From: an uncultured Erythrobacter sp.
GTDB taxonomy: Bacteria; Pseudomonadota; Alphaproteobacteria; Sphingomonadales; Sphingomonadaceae
Reading direction: 5' to 3'
NCBI GenBank assembly: GCA_947488755.1
Contig: CANLAD010000001.1
Span: forward strand, 2,985,501-3,049,500
Length of the DNA: 64,000 nt
Positions 25,030 to 34,702 of the stretch are shown here, piece after piece. The notes under the pieces were generated by a model, which saw nothing but the letters and a program-made list of their open reading frames with translations, searched no databases and was not told the origin of the DNA. The first letter of the stretch is position 1. Each line of letters begins with the position of its first letter. The position numbers were made by a program, and so were the translations under genes.

Positions 25030-25802
25030 TGCGCCGGAATGTCGTGCGCTTGGCAGTTCTGCTGCTGATTATCGCCGCGCCGCAGATTGCTCTCGCCGCC
25101 CCCGTCGAAGCGCCAGGCATCGGCAGCGCACTCGAACGCGCGCTGGGTGAGACCGGAGAGGACGGTGCCGACACGCCCTTGAGCTTCTCGCTCCAGTTGC
25201 TGCTGGTGATGAGCCTGCTCACCATCCTGCCCGCGCTGGTGCTGATGATGACCAGTTTCCTGCGCATTCTGGTGGTGCTGTCGATCCTGCGCCAGGCATT
25301 GGGCCTGCAAGGCTCTCCACCGACGCAGGTGCTGGTCGGGCTGTCGCTGTTCCTTTCGCTGTTCGTCATGGCGCCCACGCTTTCGGTCGTGAATGCGAGC
25401 GCGATCGAGCCCTATGCCGCTGGCCTGCTCGAAGCCGATGCCGCCATCGCGCAGGCGGGCGAGGCGTTCCACGCCTTCATGCTCGGCCAGACGCGCGAGG
25501 CGAACCTCGTCATGTTCGCCGATATTGCAGGCGTCGGCGCGTTTAAGGGATCGGACGACATCCCGTTCTCGATCCTGCTCCCGGCCTTCGTCACCAGCGA
25601 GTTGGAGACCGCATTCCAGATCGGGTTCATGCTGTTCCTGCCGTTCCTTGTCATCGATCTGGTGGTCGCGAGCGTGTTGATGAGCCTTGGCATGATGATG
25701 CTGTCGCCGACCATCATCTCGCTGCCGTTCAAGCTGTTGCTGTTCGTGCTGGTCGATGGCTGGGCGCTGCTGATGGGCAGCCTCGCGATGAGTTTCGTCT
25801 GA
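25029..25802 (+). CDS. fliP: Flagellar export gate protein FliP
   Basis: 257 residues from the ATG at 25029, overlapping the fliO stop. A cleavable signal peptide (LAVLLLIIAAPQIALAAP) is followed by the FliP hallmarks LQLLLVMSLLTILPALVLMM, TSFLRILVVLSILRQALGLQ and, near the C-terminus, MGMMMLSPTIISLPFKLLLF-like sequence. FliP, FliQ and FliR form the core export channel. fliQ follows after ten bases. Confidence 0.96.
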   Translation: MRRNVVRLAVLLLIIAAPQIALAAPVEAPGIGSALERALGETGEDGADTPLSFSLQLLLVMSLLTILPALVLMMTSFLRILVVLSILRQALGLQGSPPTQVLVGLSLFLSLFVMAPTLSVVNASAIEPYAAGLLEADAAIAQAGEAFHAFMLGQTREANLVMFADIAGVGAFKGSDDIPFSILLPAFVTSELETAFQIGFMLFLPFLVIDLVVASVLMSLGMMMLSPTIISLPFKLLLFVLVDGWALLMGSLAMSFV

Positions 25803-25812
25803 AAGGGCCGCC

Positions 25813-26094
25813 ATGCAGGAAGATGCCCAACTCCTCGCGCTCGCCGACCGCACCTTGTGGGTCACCGCCTTAATCGTGGGACCGGTATTGCTGGCCGCGC
25901 TCGCGGTCGGGCTGGTGGTCGGAATCATTCAGGCGGCGACGTCGGTCAACGAACAGACGCTGACCTTCGTGCCGAAGCTCGCGATCATCGCGCTGGTCTT
26001 CGTCCTGCTGGGCGGCACGATGATGGCGCTGCTGGGCGACTTCATGCGCGAGATCTTCGCGCAGGTCGCGCAGATCCAGGCGACGACGGCGTAG
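25813..26094 (+). CDS. fliQ: Flagellar export gate protein FliQ
   Basis: 93 residues with two membrane spans. VGLVVGIIQAATSVNEQTLT and FVPKLAIIALVFVLLGGTMM match FliQ closely. Four copies pack around the FliP-FliR core in known systems. It lies between fliP and fliR in the standard order. Confidence 0.95.
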   Translation: MQEDAQLLALADRTLWVTALIVGPVLLAALAVGLVVGIIQAATSVNEQTLTFVPKLAIIALVFVLLGGTMMALLGDFMREIFAQVAQIQATTA

Positions 26095-26113
26095 CGGTGC
26101 CGAGGCTCGGCCG

Positions 26114-26908
26114 ATGAATGTCCTCGATTTCGGGTTCGCCGGGCTGGAGGCGCAGTTGTGGCAGATCCTGTTCCTCTCGATCCGTTGCGGCGCGGCTTTG
26201 CTTGCGGCTCCGATGGTGGGCGGCATGGCGATCCCGCCACAGCTTCGCGCGCTGCTTGCGCTGGTTTTTGCGGTCTTCACCGCGACCTGGCTGCCGCTGC
26301 CGCCGCTCCCGGAAATGATGAGCTTTGCCGCCGTGCTCGCGGTGGTGCAGGAGGCGGTGATCGGCGCCGCGCTGGGGTTTCTGTTGCAGGTCGCCTTTGC
26401 GGTGCCTTTGATCGCGGCGGAGCAGATTGCAGGCACAATGGGCCTTGCCATCGCCACCTCGATCGACCCCAATAGCGGCGCGCAGTCCGGCGCGCTCGGC
26501 ACATATTTCGGGCTGCTGCTTACCCTGCTGTTCTATACGCTGGGTGCGCATCTGCTGTGGTTCGAGCTGCTGATCGAGAGCTACCGCGTGCTGCCCGCCG
26601 GTTCCTTCGCGCTGGGCGAAGTCGCGGCGCGGGAGATCGTGATGTTTGCCGGATACGGGTTCGCGGTGGCCGCCGCGATTGCGCTTCCGGTGGTGATCGT
26701 GCTGCTGGCGGTGCAGGTCGTTACCGGCGTGATCTCGCGCTCCGCCCCGGCGCTCAACCTGTTCGCCTTGGGTCTGCCCGCAGGCGTGCTGGCCGGGATC
26801 GCCGCGCTGATCGTTGTGATGCCGATCGTGATCGAGCAATTCGCCGCGCTGCTGGCCGTGACGCTCGAACGCTCGGCAGCGTTGTTCACGCCGGGAGGAG
26901 CCGTGTGA
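26114..26908 (+). CDS. fliR: Flagellar export gate protein FliR
   Basis: 264 residues, six predicted membrane segments, and FliR-type motifs LIAAEQIAGTMGLAIATSID and SRSAPALNLFALGLPAGVLA. It closes the helical export gate with FliP and FliQ. The stop overlaps the GTG start of flhB. Confidence 0.94.
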   Translation: MNVLDFGFAGLEAQLWQILFLSIRCGAALLAAPMVGGMAIPPQLRALLALVFAVFTATWLPLPPLPEMMSFAAVLAVVQEAVIGAALGFLLQVAFAVPLIAAEQIAGTMGLAIATSIDPNSGAQSGALGTYFGLLLTLLFYTLGAHLLWFELLIESYRVLPAGSFALGEVAAREIVMFAGYGFAVAAAIALPVVIVLLAVQVVTGVISRSAPALNLFALGLPAGVLAGIAALIVVMPIVIEQFAALLAVTLERSAALFTPGGAV

Positions 26909-28041
26909 GCGACGAAGACACCGGCGAAAAGCGGTTCGAGCCCACCGCAAAAAAGAAAAGCGATGCGGCGAAAAAGGGCGATGTCCTGCGCTCCAAGGAA
27001 GTCGGGACCGCCGCCGCAATCGCCACTGGCGCGGCGGTGTTCGCTATGATCGGGTCGTGGTTCGAGGCAGGTTTCACCCGTGTCGCGCATGCAAGCTTCG
27101 TGTTCGAGCGCACCCATCTCGACGGCTTTGACCCGGCCCGCCGATTCACCGACGCAGCCGAAGCGCTGCTGCCGCCGATCTTTGTTCTGGGCCTAGCAGT
27201 CATTGCCATGACGGTCGGCGCGCAGATGCTGCTGGGCGAGGGGCGGTTCGTGCCAGAGAACGCGCAGCCCAAGGGCTCGCGCATCAACCCGGTCAGCGGG
27301 CTGAAGCGCATATTCGGCATGCAGGGGTTGATCGAACTGGGTAAAAGCCTGCTCAAGCTCGCCTGTCTCGGCACGATCGCGTGGGTGTGGATGTCGTCGA
27401 ATATCCCGACGATCATCGGCTTGGGGCGAGGGCCTTTGCAGGGCCAGATCGCGTTCGCGCTCGATGCGGCGGGCGTGCTGGCGGCGATGCTGATCGCGGG
27501 GCTGATCCTGATCGCGGTGGTGGATTATCCCCTGCAACAGTTCCAGCGCAACAAACGCCTGAAAATGAGCCAAAAGGAGATGCGCGACGAGACAAAGCAG
27601 GCCGAAGGCTCGCCCGAGGTCAAGATGCAGCGCCGCCAGCGCCAGCGCGACCTGGCGCGCGGCAGCGTCGCAGGCGCAATGAAGGACGCGCAATTCGTCG
27701 TCGTCAATCCGATGCACTTCGCCGTTGCGCTGACCTATGATCCCGCGCTGGCTCCGGCACCGGTGGTACTTGCCCGGGGCCGCGGGGAAACCGCGCTCGC
27801 CATGCGCGATCTGGCGGGTGAGCAGGCGCTGCCGGTGCTCGAATATCCATCGCTCGCCCGCGCGATCTACTTCACGACCAAGGCAAACCAGATGGTGCGC
27901 GAGGAGCTGTACGCCGCAATCGCGACGCTGGTCGCATTCGTGCTCGCGCTGAAACGGGGTGAGGCTCCGCGCAGCCCCTGCGTGGAGGTGCCCGATGCGC
28001 TGCGTTTCGATGCGGATGGCAAGCCGGAGCGCTCCGCTTAA
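26905..28041 (+). CDS. flhB: Flagellar export switch protein FlhB with variant NPMH site
   Basis: 378 residues from a GTG at 26905 overlapping the fliR stop; the frame is open back to 26557, but that part is antisense-free overlap with fliR. The N-terminus DTGEKRFEPTAKKKSDAAKK is diagnostic, and four membrane spans follow. The cytoplasmic domain has the self-cleavage site as N268-P269-M270-H271 where nearly all homologues have NPTH. The catalytic Asn-Pro is kept. FlhB switches export from hook to filament proteins when FliK signals. Confidence 0.93.
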   Translation: MSDEDTGEKRFEPTAKKKSDAAKKGDVLRSKEVGTAAAIATGAAVFAMIGSWFEAGFTRVAHASFVFERTHLDGFDPARRFTDAAEALLPPIFVLGLAVIAMTVGAQMLLGEGRFVPENAQPKGSRINPVSGLKRIFGMQGLIELGKSLLKLACLGTIAWVWMSSNIPTIIGLGRGPLQGQIAFALDAAGVLAAMLIAGLILIAVVDYPLQQFQRNKRLKMSQKEMRDETKQAEGSPEVKMQRRQRQRDLARGSVAGAMKDAQFVVVNPMHFAVALTYDPALAPAPVVLARGRGETALAMRDLAGEQALPVLEYPSLARAIYFTTKANQMVREELYAAIATLVAFVLALKRGEAPRSPCVEVPDALRFDADGKPERSA

Positions 28042-28071
28042 GCTTCGCTGCGCGCGACCGTTCAATCACTC

Positions 28072-29505
28072 ATGGACAATCCCGGCTCTTCCATCATCTC
28101 GGCGCTTGGCGCAGGCAGCGGCGTCGATTTCATCAAGCTGGCCGACGATCTTTCGGATGCGACCTTTGCCTTTCGCCGCGACACGCTGACGGGTCGCAAC
28201 GAAGCCCTCGAAGCGCGCATTTCAGCAGCGTCGCTGATCCGCAGTTCGCTGAGCGAATTGGCGAGCGCGCTCGGCGATCGGGTGCGCAACGGCGATCTCG
28301 CCCCGCGCGCGCAGATCGGTAACCCATCGGTTGCGCAGGTCGCGACCACGCCCGGCGTTACGCCGAGCGGCACCTACTCGCTCGAAGTCACGCAGCTGGC
28401 GCAGGGGCAGACGCTGGTCTCGAATGGCTACACGGACGCGGACGAGCTGGTCGGCGAGGGTACATTGCGCATCCGGTTCGGCACGGTCGATGGCGCGAGC
28501 TTCGCCGAGGATACCGCGCGCGTACCGCTCGAACTCAGCGTCGGCCCGGACGAGACGCTCGCCTCGCTGGCCCGCCGGATCGCAGGGGAAAGCGGCGGAG
28601 CGCTCGACGCCTATGTCGCGAACGGCCCGGATGGCGCGCAACTCGTCCTCAAGGGTGAGGATGGCGCGGCAAGCGGTTTCGTAATCGAAGGCGAGAGCGC
28701 CGCCCTGCTTCCGACGGCGCAGCCGGGCGATCTGTCATACCTGTCCTGGAACCCCGCCAGCGATACGGGCGAGCTGCGCCAGTCTTCGCGCGACGCCTTG
28801 TTCGAGCTCGACACCGTTGCGCTCTCCAGCGCGAGCAACACCGTCTCAGGCCTGCCCGAAGGGATGACGCTTACGCTCACCGCGACCAATCCCGGCGCGC
28901 CGACCACCATCGGGTTCTCCAACGATAGCGGCGCGATCTCCGCGGTTATGGAAGACTTCGTCGCCGCGCTGAACGATCTCGCCGGCCTGCTCGTACAGGA
29001 AGCGGCGGCGGTGGGTGGAACGCTCGGCAACGATGCGGGCGCGCGCGAGCTGAAGCGCGATCTCCAGCGCCTGACCAACGAAGTCGTCATGCCGGGCGCT
29101 GCCGATGGCGAACCGAGTACACTTGCCGATCTGGGGCTTTCGATCACGCGTGAAGGCACGTTCCGGCTCGACACCGAGCGACTCAATGCGACGCTTGCGC
29201 AAAGCCCCGATGCCGCAGCGGCGATGTTCACGACCGGCCCCTTCGGCGTGTTCGCGACGATCGACAATCTGGCGCGTGACAACACCTTGCGTTCCGATCC
29301 CGGTTCGCTGGGCGGATCGGTCGCCCGCTACGAAGCGCAGGTCGAGCGCAATGACGATCGGCTGGAGCGGATCGCGGAGCAGCAGGAGAGCTTGCGCACG
29401 CGGCTGACCCGCGAACTGGCCGCTGCCGAACGGCGCGTGTCGAGCTCGCAATCGACGCTGTCGTTCCTGCAGCAGCAGATCGACGCCTGGAACACGCAGA
29501 ACTAG
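28072..29505 (+). CDS. fliD: Filament cap protein FliD (HAP2)
   Basis: 477 residues. The N-terminus SIISALGAGSGVDFIKLADD followed by LRARISAASLIRSSLSELAS-like sequence, and the C-terminus VERNDDRLERIAEQQESLRT then FLQQQIDAWNTQN, are characteristic of FliD. The protein caps the filament tip and folds flagellin. fliS follows after 12 bases. Confidence 0.92.
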   Translation: MDNPGSSIISALGAGSGVDFIKLADDLSDATFAFRRDTLTGRNEALEARISAASLIRSSLSELASALGDRVRNGDLAPRAQIGNPSVAQVATTPGVTPSGTYSLEVTQLAQGQTLVSNGYTDADELVGEGTLRIRFGTVDGASFAEDTARVPLELSVGPDETLASLARRIAGESGGALDAYVANGPDGAQLVLKGEDGAASGFVIEGESAALLPTAQPGDLSYLSWNPASDTGELRQSSRDALFELDTVALSSASNTVSGLPEGMTLTLTATNPGAPTTIGFSNDSGAISAVMEDFVAALNDLAGLLVQEAAAVGGTLGNDAGARELKRDLQRLTNEVVMPGAADGEPSTLADLGLSITREGTFRLDTERLNATLAQSPDAAAAMFTTGPFGVFATIDNLARDNTLRSDPGSLGGSVARYEAQVERNDDRLERIAEQQESLRTRLTRELAAAERRVSSSQSTLSFLQQQIDAWNTQN

Positions 29506-29517
29506 CGGCGGTAAGAA

Positions 29518-29889
29518 ATGCACCTGCTCTCGAACAATCCTGCCGACGCCTATCGCCGTGTGGAGCTTGATGCGCGGATCGCCGCGTCGGCAAGTCGCGA
29601 TCTGACGCGCATCTGTCTGGAAGAGGCGGTCGCGGCGCTGGGTCAGGCGTTGCTGGCGCTCGATCGCAATTCGGGCCGTGCGCCGGGCGAACCGCTTACG
29701 CGGGCGCACGGGATCGTCACCTGGCTCGCCAGCGGCGTTGCGCCGGACAATCCGCTGCACGATCAGTTGAGGCAGTTCTACGGCGCGCTCGCCGCCCTGA
29801 TCACGCGCAATATGGCGCGACCTTCCAGTTCCGACCTCCAACAGGCGCGCAGCGATCTGTCGGATATTCTGGCAGCCGCATCGGACTAA
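29518..29889 (+). CDS. fliS: Flagellin export chaperone FliS
   Basis: 123 residues, all helical. It begins MHLLSNNPADAYRRVELDARIAAS, equivalent to the YxxV/NAYxxV start of FliS, and has the AVAALGQALLALDRNSG and LRQFYGALAALITRNM helices of that family. It binds the flagellin C-terminus before export. It is the last gene of the flagellar block and converges with the next gene, overlapping its stop. Confidence 0.85.
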   Translation: MHLLSNNPADAYRRVELDARIAASASRDLTRICLEEAVAALGQALLALDRNSGRAPGEPLTRAHGIVTWLASGVAPDNPLHDQLRQFYGALAALITRNMARPSSSDLQQARSDLSDILAAASD

Positions 29890-30761
29890 TCCGCTATCGC
29901 CTCCGCGACGATCCGCGCGGCATCGGAGGGGTCTTCGAACGGGTGGAAGTGGGTGCGGTCGGGGCGGTGCAGATCCGTGCCCTGTGGCATGATCGAAGCG
30001 AGCGCGGACCAGGTTGGCGAGCTCTTGAAATCCTGCAAATCGGTCTGCTTCGCGCGCACGACCAGTGCCGGCACCTCGACCCGCTGCGCCGCCTTGTGAA
30101 TGCCGTCATTGCTGCGGCTGGAGGCGTAGATGCTCGCCTCTGTTTCCGGTGTGCAGGCGAGTTCGTAGCCGCCATCCTCACGCGGCTTGAGGCCGTATCG
30201 GCAATAATCCTCGAACACGCGGGGGTCGAACAGGCGATAGGGATCGCGCGAAGAGAAGCGTTCGATCATTTCCTCCGGTGAGGCGAAGTCGCGCTTGCGC
30301 CGGATCGCGGGATGCGGCGCGTCTGAGGTGTAGAGCGCGGCGTCGGCGGCGTAAAATTCGGGCGCGAGGATGACCGGGTCGAACAGCACCAGCCGACTGA
30401 AGGCTTCAGGCAGGTCGGCAGCGCATTGCACCAAAGTGTGCGCGCCCATCGAATGCCCGACCCCCACCGCGCGGCGAATACGGAGCTGGTCGAGAAACGC
30501 GGTGACATCACCCGACATCGTGCGCCAATCGTCGATCGGCCCGCCTTCGCTGCGGCCATGTCCGCGCAGGTCGAGCGAGAGCACGCGGCGGTCGGAGAAG
30601 TGCTCGATCATCGAATCGAACACGCGGGCGTGAAAGCCGGTGGCATGGGCGAAGACCAGTGGCGGTCGCTGATCGCCCGGCGGGCCGCGCCATTCGTAAT
30701 AGGTCAGCGCGACATCGTTCACGCGAACGCTGCGGGTGGCGGGCTTGCGGTCCGCGCTCAC
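29886..30761 (-). CDS. Alpha/beta hydrolase
   Basis: 291 residues. The fold signatures are an oxyanion HATGFHARVF segment, LRGHGRS, and the nucleophile elbow GHSMGA with Ser104. A conserved THFHPFE near the C-terminus probably supplies the catalytic His. There is no signal peptide. It is the second gene after nhaA, overlapping it by four bases. The substrate cannot be told from sequence; esterase, lactonase or epoxide-hydrolase-like activities are all possible. Confidence 0.8.
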   Translation of the reverse strand: MSADRKPATRSVRVNDVALTYYEWRGPPGDQRPPLVFAHATGFHARVFDSMIEHFSDRRVLSLDLRGHGRSEGGPIDDWRTMSGDVTAFLDQLRIRRAVGVGHSMGAHTLVQCAADLPEAFSRLVLFDPVILAPEFYAADAALYTSDAPHPAIRRKRDFASPEEMIERFSSRDPYRLFDPRVFEDYCRYGLKPREDGGYELACTPETEASIYASSRSNDGIHKAAQRVEVPALVVRAKQTDLQDFKSSPTWSALASIMPQGTDLHRPDRTHFHPFEDPSDAARIVAEAIAD

Positions 30762-31972
30762 TCCGCAGCCTGCGCTTCGCCCGCCATCGCTTCGCCTTTA
30801 CCAGGTTCGGGCAGCGCCGCCTTCAGCAGGAAGTACCCGGAAAGCGCCGCAACCAGCGATCCGGCCAGTACTCCGATCTTCACCGCATCGACCTGCGCCG
30901 GATCGGCAAAGGCGAGATTGCCGATGAATAGGCTCATGGTGAAGCCGATTGCGGCAAGCAGCGACAGCCCGTGGATCTTCCGCCAGCCGACGCCCTCGGG
31001 AAGGCTTGCGAATCCCGATTTCACCGCGATCCAGGCAAAGCCGACGATCCCGATCTGCTTGCCGATCAACAGGCCCAGCGCGATGCCCAGCGGCAAGGGA
31101 GCGAGCAGGTCGGCGGGCGAAATGCCGATCAGCCTCACCCCGGCATTGGCGAACCCGAAAATCGGGATGACGACGAAGGCGATCCATTTGTGCAGGCCGT
31201 GCTCCATGTTCTCCAGCAGCGGCGTGCCGTCACGCGCCGTCATCGGCACCATCATCGCCGCCGTTACTCCGGCCAGCGTCGCGTGCACCCCGCTCTTGAG
31301 CACGAACACCCACATGATGACGGTGAGCAGCACGTAGGGGATCGCCGTGCTCGCGCGGTAGCGATTGACGAGGAACAGCAGCGCCAGCATCGCCCCGCCT
31401 GCGAGCAGCATGTCGACCTTGACTTCGGAGGTGTAGAACAGCGCGATGACGGTGATCGCGCCGATATCGTCGATCACCGCGATGGCGAGCAGCAGCGCCT
31501 TCATCGCGACGGGCACACGCGGACCGAGCAGCGAGAGGATGCCGAGGGCAAAGGCGATATCGGTCGCCGCCGGGATCGCCCAGCCGCCGATCGTATCGGG
31601 CGAATTCCAGTTGAAGGCGACGAACACCAGCGCTGGCAGCGCCATCCCGCCAATCGCAGCGGCAAGCGGCAGCGAGGCCTTGTTCCAGCTCGACAACTGC
31701 CCGTCGACGATCTCGCGCTTCACTTCCAGCCCGATGAGGAAGAAGAAGATCGCCATAAGCCCGTCATTGATCCACAAGATCAGCGACTTGTCGATCGCAA
31801 AGGCTCCGAAAGAGACATTGAGCTTGGTCGCCAGCGTATCGAAATAGAAGGGCGCGAGCGGGCTGTTGGCGATGATGAGCGCGAGGGCAGCGGCGGCCAT
31901 CAGCACGATGCCGCCGGCGCTTTCCTGTTTGAGGAAGTCCTTGAGCGCGGCACTGACGCGATCGATCACCAT
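30758..31972 (-). CDS. nhaA: Na+/H+ antiporter NhaA
   Basis: 404 residues with about twelve membrane segments. ILWINDGLMAIFFFLIGLEV, IGGWAIPAATDIAFALGILS and LLLAIAVIDDIGAITVIALF contain the paired aspartates of the NhaA ion path. It exports sodium in exchange for protons, with pH and salt stress control in model species. The start has AAGGA nine bases upstream. It heads a two-gene unit with the hydrolase. Confidence 0.95.
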   Translation of the reverse strand: MVIDRVSAALKDFLKQESAGGIVLMAAAALALIIANSPLAPFYFDTLATKLNVSFGAFAIDKSLILWINDGLMAIFFFLIGLEVKREIVDGQLSSWNKASLPLAAAIGGMALPALVFVAFNWNSPDTIGGWAIPAATDIAFALGILSLLGPRVPVAMKALLLAIAVIDDIGAITVIALFYTSEVKVDMLLAGGAMLALLFLVNRYRASTAIPYVLLTVIMWVFVLKSGVHATLAGVTAAMMVPMTARDGTPLLENMEHGLHKWIAFVVIPIFGFANAGVRLIGISPADLLAPLPLGIALGLLIGKQIGIVGFAWIAVKSGFASLPEGVGWRKIHGLSLLAAIGFTMSLFIGNLAFADPAQVDAVKIGVLAGSLVAALSGYFLLKAALPEPGKGEAMAGEAQAAE

Positions 31973-32176
31973 TGTCGTTCCTTGTTGCAGCGTCTCATGC
32001 TTGACCCTTGCTAGCGGCGCAGAAGCGTGGACGAAAGACCCTATCGCGGCGGATCGGGCTTGCAGCCGCGGGCCTCTCTCACCACTTCATCGCCTTGCAT
32101 TGACAAACCAATGGCGCTGGTCGAACGCGCGGGGCCGCCACCCCGGTCCATCCAGCCCTCCACGAGGGAGTTGAAA

Positions 32177-32680
32177 TTGCGCGACGTATCGACCAGCGAG
32201 GCGCCCGGCGTTGCGGAATTCCGCGCGCTGATGAGTCGGTTCGCGACCGGCGTGTGCGTAATCGCTGTAGAGGCCGGGGAAACCGGCATCTCGGGCATGA
32301 CGGTCAATTCGCTGGTATCGGTGTCGCTCGATCCGATGCTGGTGAGCTGGAGCCTGCAGAACGCCTCGAGCCAGTTCGATCGCTATGCGGGGGCGGAGCG
32401 GTTCTCGATCAGCATCCTGCGCGAGGGGCAGGCGGATCTCGCCATGCGTTATGCCTCGCGCGCCGATAGCCAGCTGCGAAGCGACGATTTCGTCACCTTG
32501 CGCGGTGGGCTGCCGGTGGTTGCAGGCGCACTGGGGCACGTGGAGTGCACGCGCTGGGCGACCTATCCCGCCGGGGACCACACGATGATCCTTGGCGAAG
32601 TGGCCGATCTCGACCTTGCGGGTCAGGATGAGCCGCCGCTTGCATTCTTCGACGGGCGGTTTTGCCGGATCGACCGCTAG
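32177..32680 (+). CDS. Flavin reductase family protein
   Basis: 167 residues from a TTG at 32177, chosen because GAGGGAG lies six bases upstream and the length fits the family; an ATG at 32110 and a longer frame to 32027 are possible. The body FRALMSRFATGVCVIAVEAG, SGMTVNSLVSVSLDPMLVSW and MILGEVADLDL matches the FMN-binding split-barrel reductases that supply reduced flavin to oxygenases (HpaC type). No partner oxygenase is nearby. It converges with fghA. Confidence 0.78.
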   Translation: MRDVSTSEAPGVAEFRALMSRFATGVCVIAVEAGETGISGMTVNSLVSVSLDPMLVSWSLQNASSQFDRYAGAERFSISILREGQADLAMRYASRADSQLRSDDFVTLRGGLPVVAGALGHVECTRWATYPAGDHTMILGEVADLDLAGQDEPPLAFFDGRFCRIDR

Positions 32681-32686
32681 GCGCGG

Positions 32687-33525
32687 CTAACCAGCGCTTA
32701 AGTGCCCTGCGTGCCAGGCGACATGCTCGGCCATGAAGGTGGAGATGAAGAAATAGGAGTGGTCATAGCCCTCCTGCATCCGAATATCCGCATCGATCCC
32801 GGCGGCCTTGCAGGCGTCGATCAGTCGCTCGGTCTGCAATTGCTCTTCGAGAAACTGGTCGGCCGTTCCCTGGTCGACAAGCATTGGCGGCGGGTGCGCG
32901 CCGTCCTCAATCAAGGCAATAGCATCGTATTCGCGCCATGTCGCGCGGTCGTCCCCCAGATAGCGGCTAAACGCCTTCTCGCCCCACGGCACCAGCGACG
33001 GCGCAACAATCGGCGAAAACGCGCTGACCGAGCGATAGCGGTCGGGATTGCGCAAACCGATCGTCAGCGCGCCGTGCCCGCCCATCGAGTGGCCGGCGAT
33101 CGACTGCCGCGCGGGATCGATCGGGAAATTCTCGGCGATGAGGCGGGGCAATTCCTCCTCGATATAGCTGCGCATCCGGTAGTGTTTCGCCCACGGTTCT
33201 CGCGTGGCATCGAGGTAGAAGCCTGCGCCCTTGCCGAAATCGTATTCGTCTTCGGCGTCGGGAACGTTGTCGCCGCGTGGGGAAGTATCGGGCGCGATGA
33301 AGGCTGTGCCGTTCTCAACGCAGGCGGCGCGGTATTCGCCCTTTTCCATCACATTCGCATGGGTGCAGGTGAGGCCCGACAGGAAAGTGATCGCGGGGAG
33401 CGTCTCGTCCGGCTCATGATCGGGCATGAACACCGCGAAGGTCATGTCGGTGCCGGTCGCCTCGGATGCGTGCCGATAGACGCCCTGCGTGCCGCCGTGG
33501 CTGCGTGTTTCGGAGACGGTTTCCA

Positions 33526-33526
<1 letters not shown>
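32687..33526 (-). CDS. fghA: S-formylglutathione hydrolase
   Basis: 279 residues from the ATG at 33526. Signature FLSGLTCTHANVMEKGEYRA, the nucleophile elbow GHSMGGHGA with Ser147, and the C-terminal EGYDHSYFFISTFM with the catalytic His match the esterase-D type enzymes. It releases formate and glutathione in formaldehyde detoxification. The start overlaps the frmA stop as ATGA, so the two enzymes are co-translated. Confidence 0.94.
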
Positions 33527-34632
<1,106 letters not shown>

Positions 34633-34636
34633 AGAG

Positions 34637-34672
34637 GGCGGCTCTCCGGTGGGCTCAAGGATTCGAGCCGCC
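34637..34672. promoter_or_regulatory. Inverted repeat immediately upstream of frmA
   Basis: GGCGGCTC (34637-34644) and GAGCCGCC (34665-34672) form a perfect 8 bp stem around 20 bases, ending four bases before the frmA ATG on the minus strand. It could be a repressor operator, an RNA hairpin limiting translation, or a terminator for hemN read-through, although no T-run follows. Confidence 0.4.
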
Positions 34673-34702
34673 GCCTAGCATACCTCCCGCAAGGTGCGAG
34701 AC

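Noticed and set aside
26557..26904. Extension of flhB upstream into fliR
   Set aside because: The frame is open but the flhB family N-terminus begins at the GTG at 26905, and the extra residues are an out-of-frame reading of fliR.
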